Positions 44,692 through 52,277 of a DNA stretch of 64,000 nucleotides are shown here, in pieces. The stretch is from assembly GCA_004010535.1 (NCBI GenBank), contig RQYE01000004.1, positions 1 through 64,000 on the forward strand, in the 5' to 3' direction. The position numbers and the translations under genes were made by a program. The notes under the pieces were generated by a model. The model was not told where the DNA came from, ran no database searches, and saw only the letters and a program-made list of their open reading frames with translations. The first letter of the stretch is position 1; every line of letters starts with the position of its first letter. The stretch is from Coriobacteriales bacterium OH1046 (GTDB lineage: Bacteria > Actinomycetota > Coriobacteriia > Coriobacteriales > Atopobiaceae).

Positions 44692-45600
44692 GTGCAGGCC
44701 GCAACCGTGCTCAATATCCAGAAGTTCAGCCTGGACGATGGGCCGGGCATCCGCACGGCCGTCTTCCTCAAGGGCTGTCCGCTGCGCTGCGCCTGGTGCT
44801 CCAACCCCGAGAGCCAGCGCCGAGATCCCCAGGTTGAGTGGAGGGAAAGCGCCTGCATCGGCTGCGGGGCCTGTTGTGCCGCAGCGCCTTCCGCAGGGGC
44901 AGTGGAGCGTGCGGGCAAGCGGCATGTGGATATCCGCAACCTGAGCTTCTCCTCCCCCGAGGCGGAGGCGGCGATTGCGGTCTGCCCCGCACGCGCCCTC
45001 ACCCGCACAGGCGAGACCAAGACGGTCGACGAGGTCCTTGAGATCTGCCTGCAGGATAGGCCCTTCTACGAGGACTCGCAGGGCGGCGTGACGCTTTCGG
45101 GCGGAGAGGCCATGGTCTGGCCGGAGTTTTGCAGCGAGCTTTTGAGCCGGCTTCGCGAAGAGGGCATCGACACCTGCATGGAGACCGAGGCCCATGTCCC
45201 CCAGCAGGTGTTCCGGGCGGTAGCGGCCCATCTCGACCATTTGCTCATCGACATGAAACATTGGGATCCCGTACGGCATCGCACGGCCACGGGCGTCGGC
45301 ATCGGCCTCATCGGCGCCAACACGCGCTGGGCCATCGAGGCGGGACTGGACGTGCTCGTGCGCACGCCCGTCATCCCGGATTTCAACGATTCCCTCGCGG
45401 ACGCCCGTCAGATGGCGCGCCGCCTCAAGGGGCTGGGGGTCGGGCGCGTACAGCTCCTCCCCTTCCACAACTTCGGGGAGGGCAAATATGCCCTGCTCGA
45501 TAGGGACTACGCCCTGCGCGGCACCAGGGACCTGCATCCAGAGGACCTCGGCCGGTACCGCCACGCCCTCATCGATGAGGGCGTGGAAGCGTTCTTCTAA
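44692..45600 (+). CDS. pflE: Glycyl-radical enzyme activase (radical SAM)
   Basis: 302 residues. It installs the glycyl radical on the divergent PflD-like enzyme using S-adenosylmethionine and an iron-sulfur cluster. The radical SAM motif CPLRCAWC binds the first cluster, SLDDGPGIRTAVFLKGC is the family's N-terminal signature, and CIGCGACC with a later CP supplies ligands for an auxiliary cluster. GRE activases of the dehydratase class often carry two extra clusters; only one is evident here. Start GTG 44692 has GGGGAG 4-5 bases upstream, better than GTG 44680. Confidence 0.88.
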   Translation: MQAATVLNIQKFSLDDGPGIRTAVFLKGCPLRCAWCSNPESQRRDPQVEWRESACIGCGACCAAAPSAGAVERAGKRHVDIRNLSFSSPEAEAAIAVCPARALTRTGETKTVDEVLEICLQDRPFYEDSQGGVTLSGGEAMVWPEFCSELLSRLREEGIDTCMETEAHVPQQVFRAVAAHLDHLLIDMKHWDPVRHRTATGVGIGLIGANTRWAIEAGLDVLVRTPVIPDFNDSLADARQMARRLKGLGVGRVQLLPFHNFGEGKYALLDRDYALRGTRDLHPEDLGRYRHALIDEGVEAFF

Positions 45601-45620
45601 GGTGCTCTCCAGCGCAGCGT

Positions 45621-46364
45621 CTACGCGATGATGAGCTGGATGCCAAGCTTCGTGATGCCTCCGCGCGCCTCCTCGGGGATATCGGCATCGGTCACCACGG
45701 TGATGGGCTTCTTGACCCGTATCGGCACGGCGCCCCGTCTGCCGAACTTCTCCGACTCGGTAAGCACGACCACCTCGGAGGCGGACTCCGCCATCGAGCG
45801 GACCGCCTCGGCGCGCATCTGATCCGCGTTGGTGAAGCCGACCCCATCCGCCCATCCGTCGGCGCCGATGAAGAGCCGGTCGACCAAGAACTCCTGGGCG
45901 CAGATCCTGACAAGCGGCCCGACCATCACCTGGGAATCGCGCTGGACACTACCGCCCAGCAGGGTCACGTCCACATGCGGGCTATCGCGAACGTAGTCGG
46001 CGATGAAGCCGCTGTTGGTGACGATGGTCACATCTTCCCTCGTGTCGGCGATCCTGCGCGCGAGCAATGCGCAGCAGCTGCCGTTCTCCACCATGATGGT
46101 CGCGCCGTCCGGGACGAGCTCGGCGGCCTTGGACGCGATGCGGAGCTTCTCCTCGTAGTGATAGGCGAGGCGCCCGGCCACGTCATTCGGATTGGCGAGC
46201 AGCGCATAGCCGTGCTCGCGCCGCACGAGCCCCTTGGACTGGAGCTCGTCGAGGTCCTTGCGCATGGTGACGCTCGAGACGCCGAGCCCTTCCGCAAGCA
46301 GCGCCACCTCTACCTTGTGCTCCTGGGTCAAGATCTCCAGAATCTGCGAGGCGCGCTTGGACAT
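45621..46364 (-). CDS. DeoR-family transcriptional regulator
   Basis: 247 residues. N-terminal winged HTH with the family recognition helix VSSVTMRKDLDELQSKGLVRR (residues 30-50), then a DeoR C-terminal sensor domain (phosphosugar-isomerase-like) with NSGFIADYV, LLGGSVQRDSQVMVGP and FIGADGW. DeoR proteins normally sense phosphorylated sugars. It converges with the activase (20-base gap). TTCGTTCGTA-like sites at its own promoter and at the pflD promoters suggest control of both. The ligand is unknown. Confidence 0.88.
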   Translation of the reverse strand: MSKRASQILEILTQEHKVEVALLAEGLGVSSVTMRKDLDELQSKGLVRREHGYALLANPNDVAGRLAYHYEEKLRIASKAAELVPDGATIMVENGSCCALLARRIADTREDVTIVTNSGFIADYVRDSPHVDVTLLGGSVQRDSQVMVGPLVRICAQEFLVDRLFIGADGWADGVGFTNADQMRAEAVRSMAESASEVVVLTESEKFGRRGAVPIRVKKPITVVTDADIPEEARGGITKLGIQLIIA

Positions 46365-46387
46365 AACGGCTCCCGTCGCTAGTTTTT

Positions 46388-46401
46388 GCTTTCGTTTAAA
46401 C
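46388..46401. promoter_or_regulatory. DeoR-type operator 2 at deoR
   Basis: GCTTTCGTTTAAAC, between the deoR -10 and its start codon. Confidence 0.5.
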
Positions 46402-46403
46402 AG

Positions 46404-46432
46404 AATATAGCTTTCGTTCGTAGTTTAATCAA
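46404..46432 (-). promoter_or_regulatory. Promoter of deoR with overlapping operator
   Basis: On the minus strand TTGATT (46427-46432), 17 bases, TATATT (46404-46409), 39 bases before the start codon. The spacer is filled by GCTTTCGTTCGTAGTTTAAT (46410-46429), nearly the same as the pflD operator, which implies autoregulation. Confidence 0.75.
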
Positions 46433-46452
46433 GATAGCAGGAGGTTGGATCC

Positions 46453-46514
46453 GTCTGGATAGGGGTTTTAAGACATTTTCGGAGCCGATTCTGTCTTGAA
46501 CCGCCTATCCAGAC
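46453..46514 (-). terminator. Long hairpin after the amidohydrolase
   Basis: 46453-46475 (GTCTGGATAGG...AAGACA) pairs with 46492-46514 over 23 positions with two mismatches and one G-U. CTATCCAGAC is repeated again at 46523-46532. No T-tract. It separates the amidohydrolase from deoR. Confidence 0.55.
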
Positions 46515-46537
46515 GCGACGCTCTATCCAGACAGACG

Positions 46538-48163
46538 CTACGCCTCGTAGACGACCTTGCCTCCGAGCACGGTGAGGACGGCCTTGGTCTCGAGGACCTC
46601 GGCAGGCGGGCAGGTGAAGAGGTTGTGGTCGAGCACGCAGATATCGGCGACCTTGCCGGCGGAAAGCGTGCCGAAACGGTCGTCGACGCCCATGGCGTAG
46701 GCGGAGCCCAGCGTGTAGGCGCGCAGCGCCTCGGCCATGGAGATGCGTTCCGCAGGGAACCATCCTTCGGGGTTTGACTGGTCCTCGAGCATACGGAAGA
46801 CGGCGCCGTAGACCTCCTCCATGGGATCGATGCCCACCACAGGAAAATCGGATCCCAGATGGATGTTGGCGCCGCTCGCCTGCAGGCTATGGAGCGGCCA
46901 GGAGAGAGCGGCGCGTTCGGGACCCACGGCGGCATCCTTGGCGAGATCGGCCATGTCGAGCAGCATGTGCCACGGCTGCATCGCAGGCGAGATGCCCAAG
47001 CGGGCGTAGCGCGGCAGATCCTCGGGCTGGACGGTCTCGTTGTGCTCGATGCAGTGGCGCAGGTCCTGCTTGCCGTACAGGCGCTCGCCCTCCTCGAAGC
47101 AATCGAGGACGAAGCGGATGGACCGGTCGCCGATGGCGTGGATGCGCACGGCCATGCCGTTCTCGATGGCCTTGAGCATGCTTGCGCGGATACGCTCCGG
47201 ATCCTCGGCCGGCTCGCCACAGGTCTCGGGAGCGTTGGCGTAGGGCTCGAGCATCCAAGCGGTATGGTCGGAGCACACGCCGTCGAGGAACTGCTTGAGG
47301 CCGTTCCACTCGATCGTGCTATCGGGGAAATCGTACTTCGCCTCGATCTCCTCGGGCGTCATGGTCTCGAGATCGAAGAGGTCGGTGTACATGAACACGC
47401 GCAGGGGGAACCGCCCGGCCCGGTTCATCTCGGCGAAGACGGCATACGGATTCTCGAGGCTCACGAACGTGGGGTTGACGGCACCCACGGAGGTGATGCC
47501 GCAGCTGTTGGCATACGCAGCAGTCTTGGCAAAGGACTCCCTAGCTCGCTCGATGGGCGGGTTGTAGACCGACTCCATGAAGAGGGCGGAGGCGTTGTTG
47601 GAGAGGACGCCCGTAAGATCGCCGTTCTCGTCGCGGAGGAACTTGCCGCCCGCCGGATCCTCAACATCGCGGGTGACGCCCATCTTCTCCAAGGCGCAGG
47701 TGTTGACCGAGAAGGTGTGGAGATCGACCTGCTGGAGAAGGACCGGGCGATCGGAGATGTAGGCGTCGATCATCTTTGCCGTGGGCATCTCGGGAACAGC
47801 CCACTGGAACTGGATGATCTGCACGCCGAGGATCCACTCGTTATCGGGATGGGCACCCGCAAAGGACACGACGCGCTCCATCGCCTGCTCGAAGCTCGTG
47901 CAGTCGATGAGGTTGACGCAGAAATCGGGGTCGGTGGTCATGGCACCTTGGGCGAAATGGGTGTGCGAGTCGATGATGCCGGGCATGACGAGCTTGTTGC
48001 CGTAGTCGCGCACCTCGGTATCGGGACCGATGAAAGCGGCAAGGTGGAGCTCATCGCCGCAGGTGAGAATCGTATCATTAACGATGGCCACGCCGCCTGC
48101 GAAAGGCTGGGTGCCATCGCCGGCGAACACGGCTTTGGATTTGATGACCATGTCTGCGTACAT
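46538..48163 (-). CDS. YtcJ-like amidohydrolase 2
   Basis: 541 residues, Amidohydro_3/YtcJ family. Metal-binding DSHTHFAQGAM in strand 1 (HxH), RIHAIGDRSIRFVLDC, CIEHNETVQPEDL and HLGSDFPVVGIDPM with the last Asp. It is cytosolic, with unknown substrate. MATE 3 lies upstream on the same strand, 105 bases away across a hairpin, and deoR follows. It is a paralogue of 2653-4218. An N-acyl or carbamoyl substrate would be consistent with family chemistry, but is not shown. Confidence 0.8.
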   Translation of the reverse strand: MYADMVIKSKAVFAGDGTQPFAGGVAIVNDTILTCGDELHLAAFIGPDTEVRDYGNKLVMPGIIDSHTHFAQGAMTTDPDFCVNLIDCTSFEQAMERVVSFAGAHPDNEWILGVQIIQFQWAVPEMPTAKMIDAYISDRPVLLQQVDLHTFSVNTCALEKMGVTRDVEDPAGGKFLRDENGDLTGVLSNNASALFMESVYNPPIERARESFAKTAAYANSCGITSVGAVNPTFVSLENPYAVFAEMNRAGRFPLRVFMYTDLFDLETMTPEEIEAKYDFPDSTIEWNGLKQFLDGVCSDHTAWMLEPYANAPETCGEPAEDPERIRASMLKAIENGMAVRIHAIGDRSIRFVLDCFEEGERLYGKQDLRHCIEHNETVQPEDLPRYARLGISPAMQPWHMLLDMADLAKDAAVGPERAALSWPLHSLQASGANIHLGSDFPVVGIDPMEEVYGAVFRMLEDQSNPEGWFPAERISMAEALRAYTLGSAYAMGVDDRFGTLSAGKVADICVLDHNLFTCPPAEVLETKAVLTVLGGKVVYEA

Positions 48164-48204
48164 GCGGACCCCTTTCCTCTGTATGTGGGACGAGCGACCT
48201 GCCG

Positions 48205-48259
48205 CCCTGTTCCGGAAAGCCTGCGGCCGTGCCCCTGACCGCAGGCTTTCCGGACGGGG
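48205..48259 (-). terminator. 21-bp hairpin after MATE 3
   Basis: CCGGAAAGCCTGCGG (48212-48226) pairs perfectly with 48239-48253, and the stem continues through CCCTGT/ACGGGG. Loop 12 bases. No T-tract on either strand. It lies between MATE 3 and the amidohydrolase. Confidence 0.55.
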
Positions 48260-48268
48260 AGATCGGGA

Positions 48269-49648
48269 CTAGGCGAGCGCGGAGAGGCGCCTGTTCTCGC
48301 GGGCTACGAGCGCAAGGCAGATGATGCCGGTGAGGATATCAGCCGCAAGCAAACCGTACCAGACGCCGTCGACGGTGCCCATCATGTTGCCGACGAGGAT
48401 CATGAGCGGGCAGGCGAGGATGACGTAGCGAAGCAGGGATACGATCGTAGCGAGGACGATCTTCTCGACGGACTGCAGGTAGGAGCTGACCATGGAGCCC
48501 ATGAAGCCGAGGGCGGAAGCCAGGCAGATGATGCGGACCGCATGCGATGCCGCCTCGGTGAGCACGGGATCGCCACCGTCGAAGAAGTTGCAGATGGGAG
48601 TCGCGAAGAGCACGACGGCGACGGTGAGGACGGCGGAGACGATGACCTGGACGATGATCGACCAGGTGAGCGACTCCTTCAGGCGGTCGTATTTCTTAGC
48701 ACCGTTGTTGACGGAGGCAAGGGGCTGGAGACCGTAGGACAGGGCGTTGTTGAACATCATGATGATGTAGACGATGTAGCCGTTGATGACGGCGAAGGCG
48801 CCGATGTAGAGCGACCCGTTCTCACCGCCGAGGGTGCCGAGCAAGTTGTTGGCAACGGTGTTGTATACGAAGGTGCCGGCCTGGGTCACGAAGAACGGGA
48901 AGCCGATCTTGACGATCTCGCCCCAGACGGCGGGATCGGGCAGCATCTCCTTGGCCGTGATTCTGAACTCGGCCTTAGGGCCGACGAAATAGACGATGCC
49001 GAAGGCCCAGATGCCGATCGAGAGCCCGTAATACACGCCGGCACCGGGGACGCCGAGTTTGAGGACGAGGACGGCGAGGGCGAGCCATGCGATGGCGATG
49101 ACCGCGGAGACGGTCATGAGGTTGGCGGACTCCTGCGGCCTCTCGATGACGCGGAGGACGCCGGTGAGCATCTGGCCGATGATGGTGAAGGCCAAGAAGA
49201 TGCCGAAGACGCGGATGCCGGCGGCGGAATCGGCGAGGATATCGGGGGTGGCGCCGAAGAAGGTCGCCAAAGGCTCGGCGAAGACCTCGAAGACGACGGC
49301 GACGATGATGGCCACGTAGGTGGTGAACCAGAAGCCCTGGCCGAAGACATGCTTGGCACCCTCGCGGTCGCCGGCACCGAGGCGGTTGCCCATGACGGTG
49401 GGGACGCCGGTGCCGAACAGGTTGCCGAACGAGAGGTTGATGTACTCGACGGACATGATGATGGAGACGCACGCCAGGCCATGGGCACCGAGGCCGAGGC
49501 CCATGACAAGGCCCTCGAGCACGACCATGATCACCTGGGCGATCATGCCCTGCATGGTGACGAGGGCGTACTTGTTGAACGTGGGTTTGACCGGGGCGGT
49601 GAGGAGCTCGAGGTCCTCTGCGGACTGAGCCGCTGCTGCTTCTGCCAT
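48269..49648 (-). CDS. MATE family efflux transporter 3
   Basis: 459 residues, about 12 membrane helices, MATE family. Closest to MATE 2: both have QVIMVVLEG or QIIMVVLEG, LGAHGLACVSII and NRLGAGDREGAKHVFGQGF-type wording. ATG 49648 has GGAGGGG directly upstream. A TGGGTTTAATAGCGG site lies about 110 bases upstream, shared with MATE 2 and the agmatine genes. It lies downstream of luxR 1 and could belong to the regulon of that receptor-like regulator. Confidence 0.88.
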   Translation of the reverse strand: MAEAAAAQSAEDLELLTAPVKPTFNKYALVTMQGMIAQVIMVVLEGLVMGLGLGAHGLACVSIIMSVEYINLSFGNLFGTGVPTVMGNRLGAGDREGAKHVFGQGFWFTTYVAIIVAVVFEVFAEPLATFFGATPDILADSAAGIRVFGIFLAFTIIGQMLTGVLRVIERPQESANLMTVSAVIAIAWLALAVLVLKLGVPGAGVYYGLSIGIWAFGIVYFVGPKAEFRITAKEMLPDPAVWGEIVKIGFPFFVTQAGTFVYNTVANNLLGTLGGENGSLYIGAFAVINGYIVYIIMMFNNALSYGLQPLASVNNGAKKYDRLKESLTWSIIVQVIVSAVLTVAVVLFATPICNFFDGGDPVLTEAASHAVRIICLASALGFMGSMVSSYLQSVEKIVLATIVSLLRYVILACPLMILVGNMMGTVDGVWYGLLAADILTGIICLALVARENRRLSALA

Positions 49649-49757
49649 ATTCCCCTCCAAGACACTAGATGGCTGATGGGGCGGATGCCCTTGCACATAC
49701 TCTGTCGGACGGCACCGGAGTTGAGGAGGCCCAAAGAGGATTAGGAGGGCCGGGCGT

Positions 49758-49772
49758 TGGGTTTAATAGCGG
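49758..49772. promoter_or_regulatory. GTTTA-GCGG motif upstream of MATE 3
   Basis: TGGGTTTAATAGCGG, the same as the MATE 2 site with one inserted base. It lies in the 187-base gap between luxR 1 and MATE 3; the rest of the gap shows nothing clear. Confidence 0.5.
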
Positions 49773-49835
49773 TTACAGGGCTTTGAGCTGGTGCGCTGCA
49801 AGGGCAAGCCCGCAGGAGCGATCATCCTCCCGGAG

Positions 49836-50825
49836 CTAGAACCTCCAGAACGCCGTTGCCAGATCGCGCCGGCCGTTCACGCCGGCCTTGATGTAGATAC
49901 GGTGCATGTGCGCTTTCACGGTGCCGGTGGAGATGTAGAGCTCGGTGGCGATACCCTGCGTGTCCTTGCCCTTGAGGGCGAGCTCGAGAACGTCGCGCTC
50001 ACGCGGGCTCAAGCCTTTGGCATCGCAGTAGCTCAGCAGCCGCTCCTCGAAATTGTGCATGCCGTGCTCATCCTTAAGATGGGCGCCCTTCTCGGCAGGA
50101 TGCCGGGCATAGACGCGCATGGTATCGCGGTCGTAGACCATCTTGCGCACGGCGAGCACCGCCATGGTGATGTTCTCGGTGATGTTGCGTTGCTGCAGAT
50201 GCCACCAGAACTCATACCAGAACGGATCGTCCATATCGGGGATGAACAGCATGATGTTGCAGATATCCTCGACGAGGATGAGGCAGAGGAGGACGAACAC
50301 CGCCCTATAGAACAGGCGTGCCCGATGGAAGCCGAGCTTCTCGATATCTTCGACTCGGTGGCGACAGTACCAGAATCCGAAGGCCACCGTGCCGATGAGC
50401 GCGAGGTCGCGGATGCCCCAATAGAGAAGCGTGCGCAGACGGCCGGCACTGCCGGCCACCGGGCAGAGGAAGTACTCGAGCAGGCAGAAGGCCGAGGCCG
50501 CCATGAGAAACCACGGCCAGTCGATCTTGATGCGGAGGCGCATGAGCGTCCATGCCCAAGCCGAAGCCACGATGATCGTCGCCAGAACCGTCGTGACGAG
50601 GGGATGGGTGATGCCGGCATCGAAGTAGGTATTCGGATCCACCTTGCCCTGCGTGTACTCATCGAAGAAGATGATCGCGGTATCGAAGATGTAGGCACCG
50701 AAGGCGATCGCCGCCGCGATGCAATCCTTGCGGGCGGTGAATACCCAGAGCGACATGCTCGTCGAACAGGCCATGATGGCGATGACGATGATCGCGAACG
50801 TGTAGATGAACCACATCAGGCTCAC
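49836..50825 (-). CDS. LuxR-family regulator with seven-helix N-terminus 1
   Basis: 329 residues. About seven hydrophobic helices (residues 1-225) precede a short linker and a LuxR/NarL HTH at 265-329 (LSPRERDVLELALKG, GTVKAHMHRIYIKAG). The helices could sense a small molecule at the membrane; such proteins are numerous in Eggerthella-like bacteria. No receiver domain is present. GTG 50825 is preferred: AGGAGG stands 6 bases upstream. AGCGGCTAAACCGG lies 56 bases upstream, suggesting auto-control. It follows the agmatine operon. Confidence 0.85.
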   Translation of the reverse strand: MSLMWFIYTFAIIVIAIMACSTSMSLWVFTARKDCIAAAIAFGAYIFDTAIIFFDEYTQGKVDPNTYFDAGITHPLVTTVLATIIVASAWAWTLMRLRIKIDWPWFLMAASAFCLLEYFLCPVAGSAGRLRTLLYWGIRDLALIGTVAFGFWYCRHRVEDIEKLGFHRARLFYRAVFVLLCLILVEDICNIMLFIPDMDDPFWYEFWWHLQQRNITENITMAVLAVRKMVYDRDTMRVYARHPAEKGAHLKDEHGMHNFEERLLSYCDAKGLSPRERDVLELALKGKDTQGIATELYISTGTVKAHMHRIYIKAGVNGRRDLATAFWRF

Positions 50826-50880
50826 GCGCGCCCTCCTTTGCAAACCAAGAGCTAACCCATCTTACAGCACATACGGCATC

Positions 50881-50894
50881 AGCGGCTAAACCGG
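50881..50894. promoter_or_regulatory. GTTTA-type motif upstream of luxR 1
   Basis: AGCGGCTAAACCGG; on the other strand CCGGTTTAGCCGCT, matching CGGGTTTAnTGCGG in 10 or so positions. Confidence 0.4.
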
Positions 50895-50941
50895 CGGATT
50901 ACCAGCGATGCAGCCGGGCTTTTTCGATGCGGTCGCACTGA

Positions 50942-51090
50942 GCCCAGCAAAGGCCATGGCGACTGCACAGTCACCGGAGGCCTTGCAGGGCAAACGCTCT
51001 CCGGAGAATCCGCAGTAGATCCTTCTCGGCATGTTTTCCCAGCAAGGACCCCTTTGACTGTACAGTCGCCGGGGTCCTTGCTGGGAAAAC
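50942..51090. repeat. Two tandem related hairpins
   Basis: Copy A (50942-50991) pairs GCCCAGCAAAGGCC with GGCCTTGCAGGGC imperfectly around GACTGCACAGTC. Copy B (51033-51090) has 20-bp perfect arms (GTTTTCCCAGCAAGGACCCC and complement) around the palindrome GACTGTACAGTC. The shared words CCCAGCAA, GACTGYACAGTC and CCTTGC show that they are duplicates. They follow the aguA 1 stop, in the 286-base gap before luxR 1. No T-tract. Confidence 0.65.
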
Positions 51091-51111
51091 GCGATAGGTC
51101 AAGCGGCAGCG

Positions 51112-52233
51112 CTACCTCACCCGCGCCTTGGGCTGCTGCTGGGTGATGCAGTGGATGTTGCCGCCGCCGAATATGATCTCCTTGGTGTGGATGCCGATGA
51201 TCTCGCGATCGGGATAGGCGCACCTGATATCCTCGAGCGCCTGGGCGTCGTTGGGGTCGCCGAACTGCGGCACGAGCACGGCGCCGTTGATGGGCAGGAA
51301 GTTGAGATAGCTGGGCTCGAAGGCATCCTCGGACGTGCGCGGCAGGCTCCCCTCGACCAGATCGATCGTGGAGGCCTCCTCCTCGGTCATGTAGACGCTC
51401 GTGCTCGGCATGATCACCTTGTGGATCTTGAGCTTCCTCCCGCGTGCATCGGTCGCCTCGGAAAGGGCCTTGTAGGCCTCTTGGCACTCACGATAGAACT
51501 TGTGCCCGGGATCGTCGGTCCACATGCAGCAGACCTCGCCGGGAGCCGAGAAGCACGCCACGTCATCCACGTGGCCGTTGGTCTCGAAGGGATCGATGCC
51601 ATCCTTGATCCAGATGACCTTCTCGATGCCGAGGTACTCGCCGAGCAGGTGCTCGATCTCCTCCTTGGTGTACCGGGGATTGCGATCCTCGTTCAGAAGG
51701 CACATCTCGGTGGCGACCACGGTACCCTGGCCGTCGCAGTTGAACGAACCGCCCTCGAGGATGTAGTCCGTAGGGCGGTAGCGGTTCACCTGCTCGATCT
51801 GGGCGATCTGCAGACCGATCGAGGCGTCCTTATCCCACGGGAAGTAGAGGCCGTCGATGAAACCGCCGTAGGCGTTGAAGTGGAAGTGGCTGAGCGCGAC
51901 AGCGCCCGCATCGTTCACGAGGAAGGCCGGCCCCGGATCGCGGATCCACGAGTCGTTGTACTGCATGAGCAGCACGCGGACGTTCTCGTCCGCATCGAAG
52001 AGCTCGCAGACGGCGGGCCAATCCTCGGCATTGACCCCCACCGTGACAGGCTGGAAGCGTGCGATGGTGCGGATGATCTCGGCGAAGACCTTTTGCGCAG
52101 GCTTGGCGCCGTTGCGCCAGACGTCGGCGCGATGCGGCCAGAGGATCCAGGTGCGCTCCTGCTCCTCGTACTCGCCGGGCATGTGGAAGCCGTCGGCCTT
52201 GGGTGTTGACTGATCTTGGTAGATGGTGCGCAT
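51112..52233 (-). CDS. aguA: Agmatine deiminase 1
   Basis: 373 residues of the PAD_porph/AguA family. It hydrolyses agmatine to N-carbamoylputrescine and ammonia. Catalytic Cys lies in FGGGNIHCITQQQP, with NDSWIRDPGP, GGFIDGLYFPWDKD and NGHVDDVACF carrying the other active-site residues. ATG 52233 has AGGAG 7 bases upstream and begins MRTIYQDQSTPKADGFHMP, as in aguA 2. It is one of two paralogues, separated by an NhaC-type transporter gene. It ends the ptcA-to-aguA run. Confidence 0.93.
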   Translation of the reverse strand: MRTIYQDQSTPKADGFHMPGEYEEQERTWILWPHRADVWRNGAKPAQKVFAEIIRTIARFQPVTVGVNAEDWPAVCELFDADENVRVLLMQYNDSWIRDPGPAFLVNDAGAVALSHFHFNAYGGFIDGLYFPWDKDASIGLQIAQIEQVNRYRPTDYILEGGSFNCDGQGTVVATEMCLLNEDRNPRYTKEEIEHLLGEYLGIEKVIWIKDGIDPFETNGHVDDVACFSAPGEVCCMWTDDPGHKFYRECQEAYKALSEATDARGRKLKIHKVIMPSTSVYMTEEEASTIDLVEGSLPRTSEDAFEPSYLNFLPINGAVLVPQFGDPNDAQALEDIRCAYPDREIIGIHTKEIIFGGGNIHCITQQQPKARVR

Positions 52234-52277
52234 GTTCGTTCTCCTTTGAAGCGTGTGCGGCGATTCGGAGGCATGGC

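Noticed and set aside
50988-51013. GGGCAAACGC near the tandem hairpins as a third copy of the 197-bp element
   Set aside because: Only this ten-base word matches copy 1; the arms and the GATGGCGATTC word are absent.
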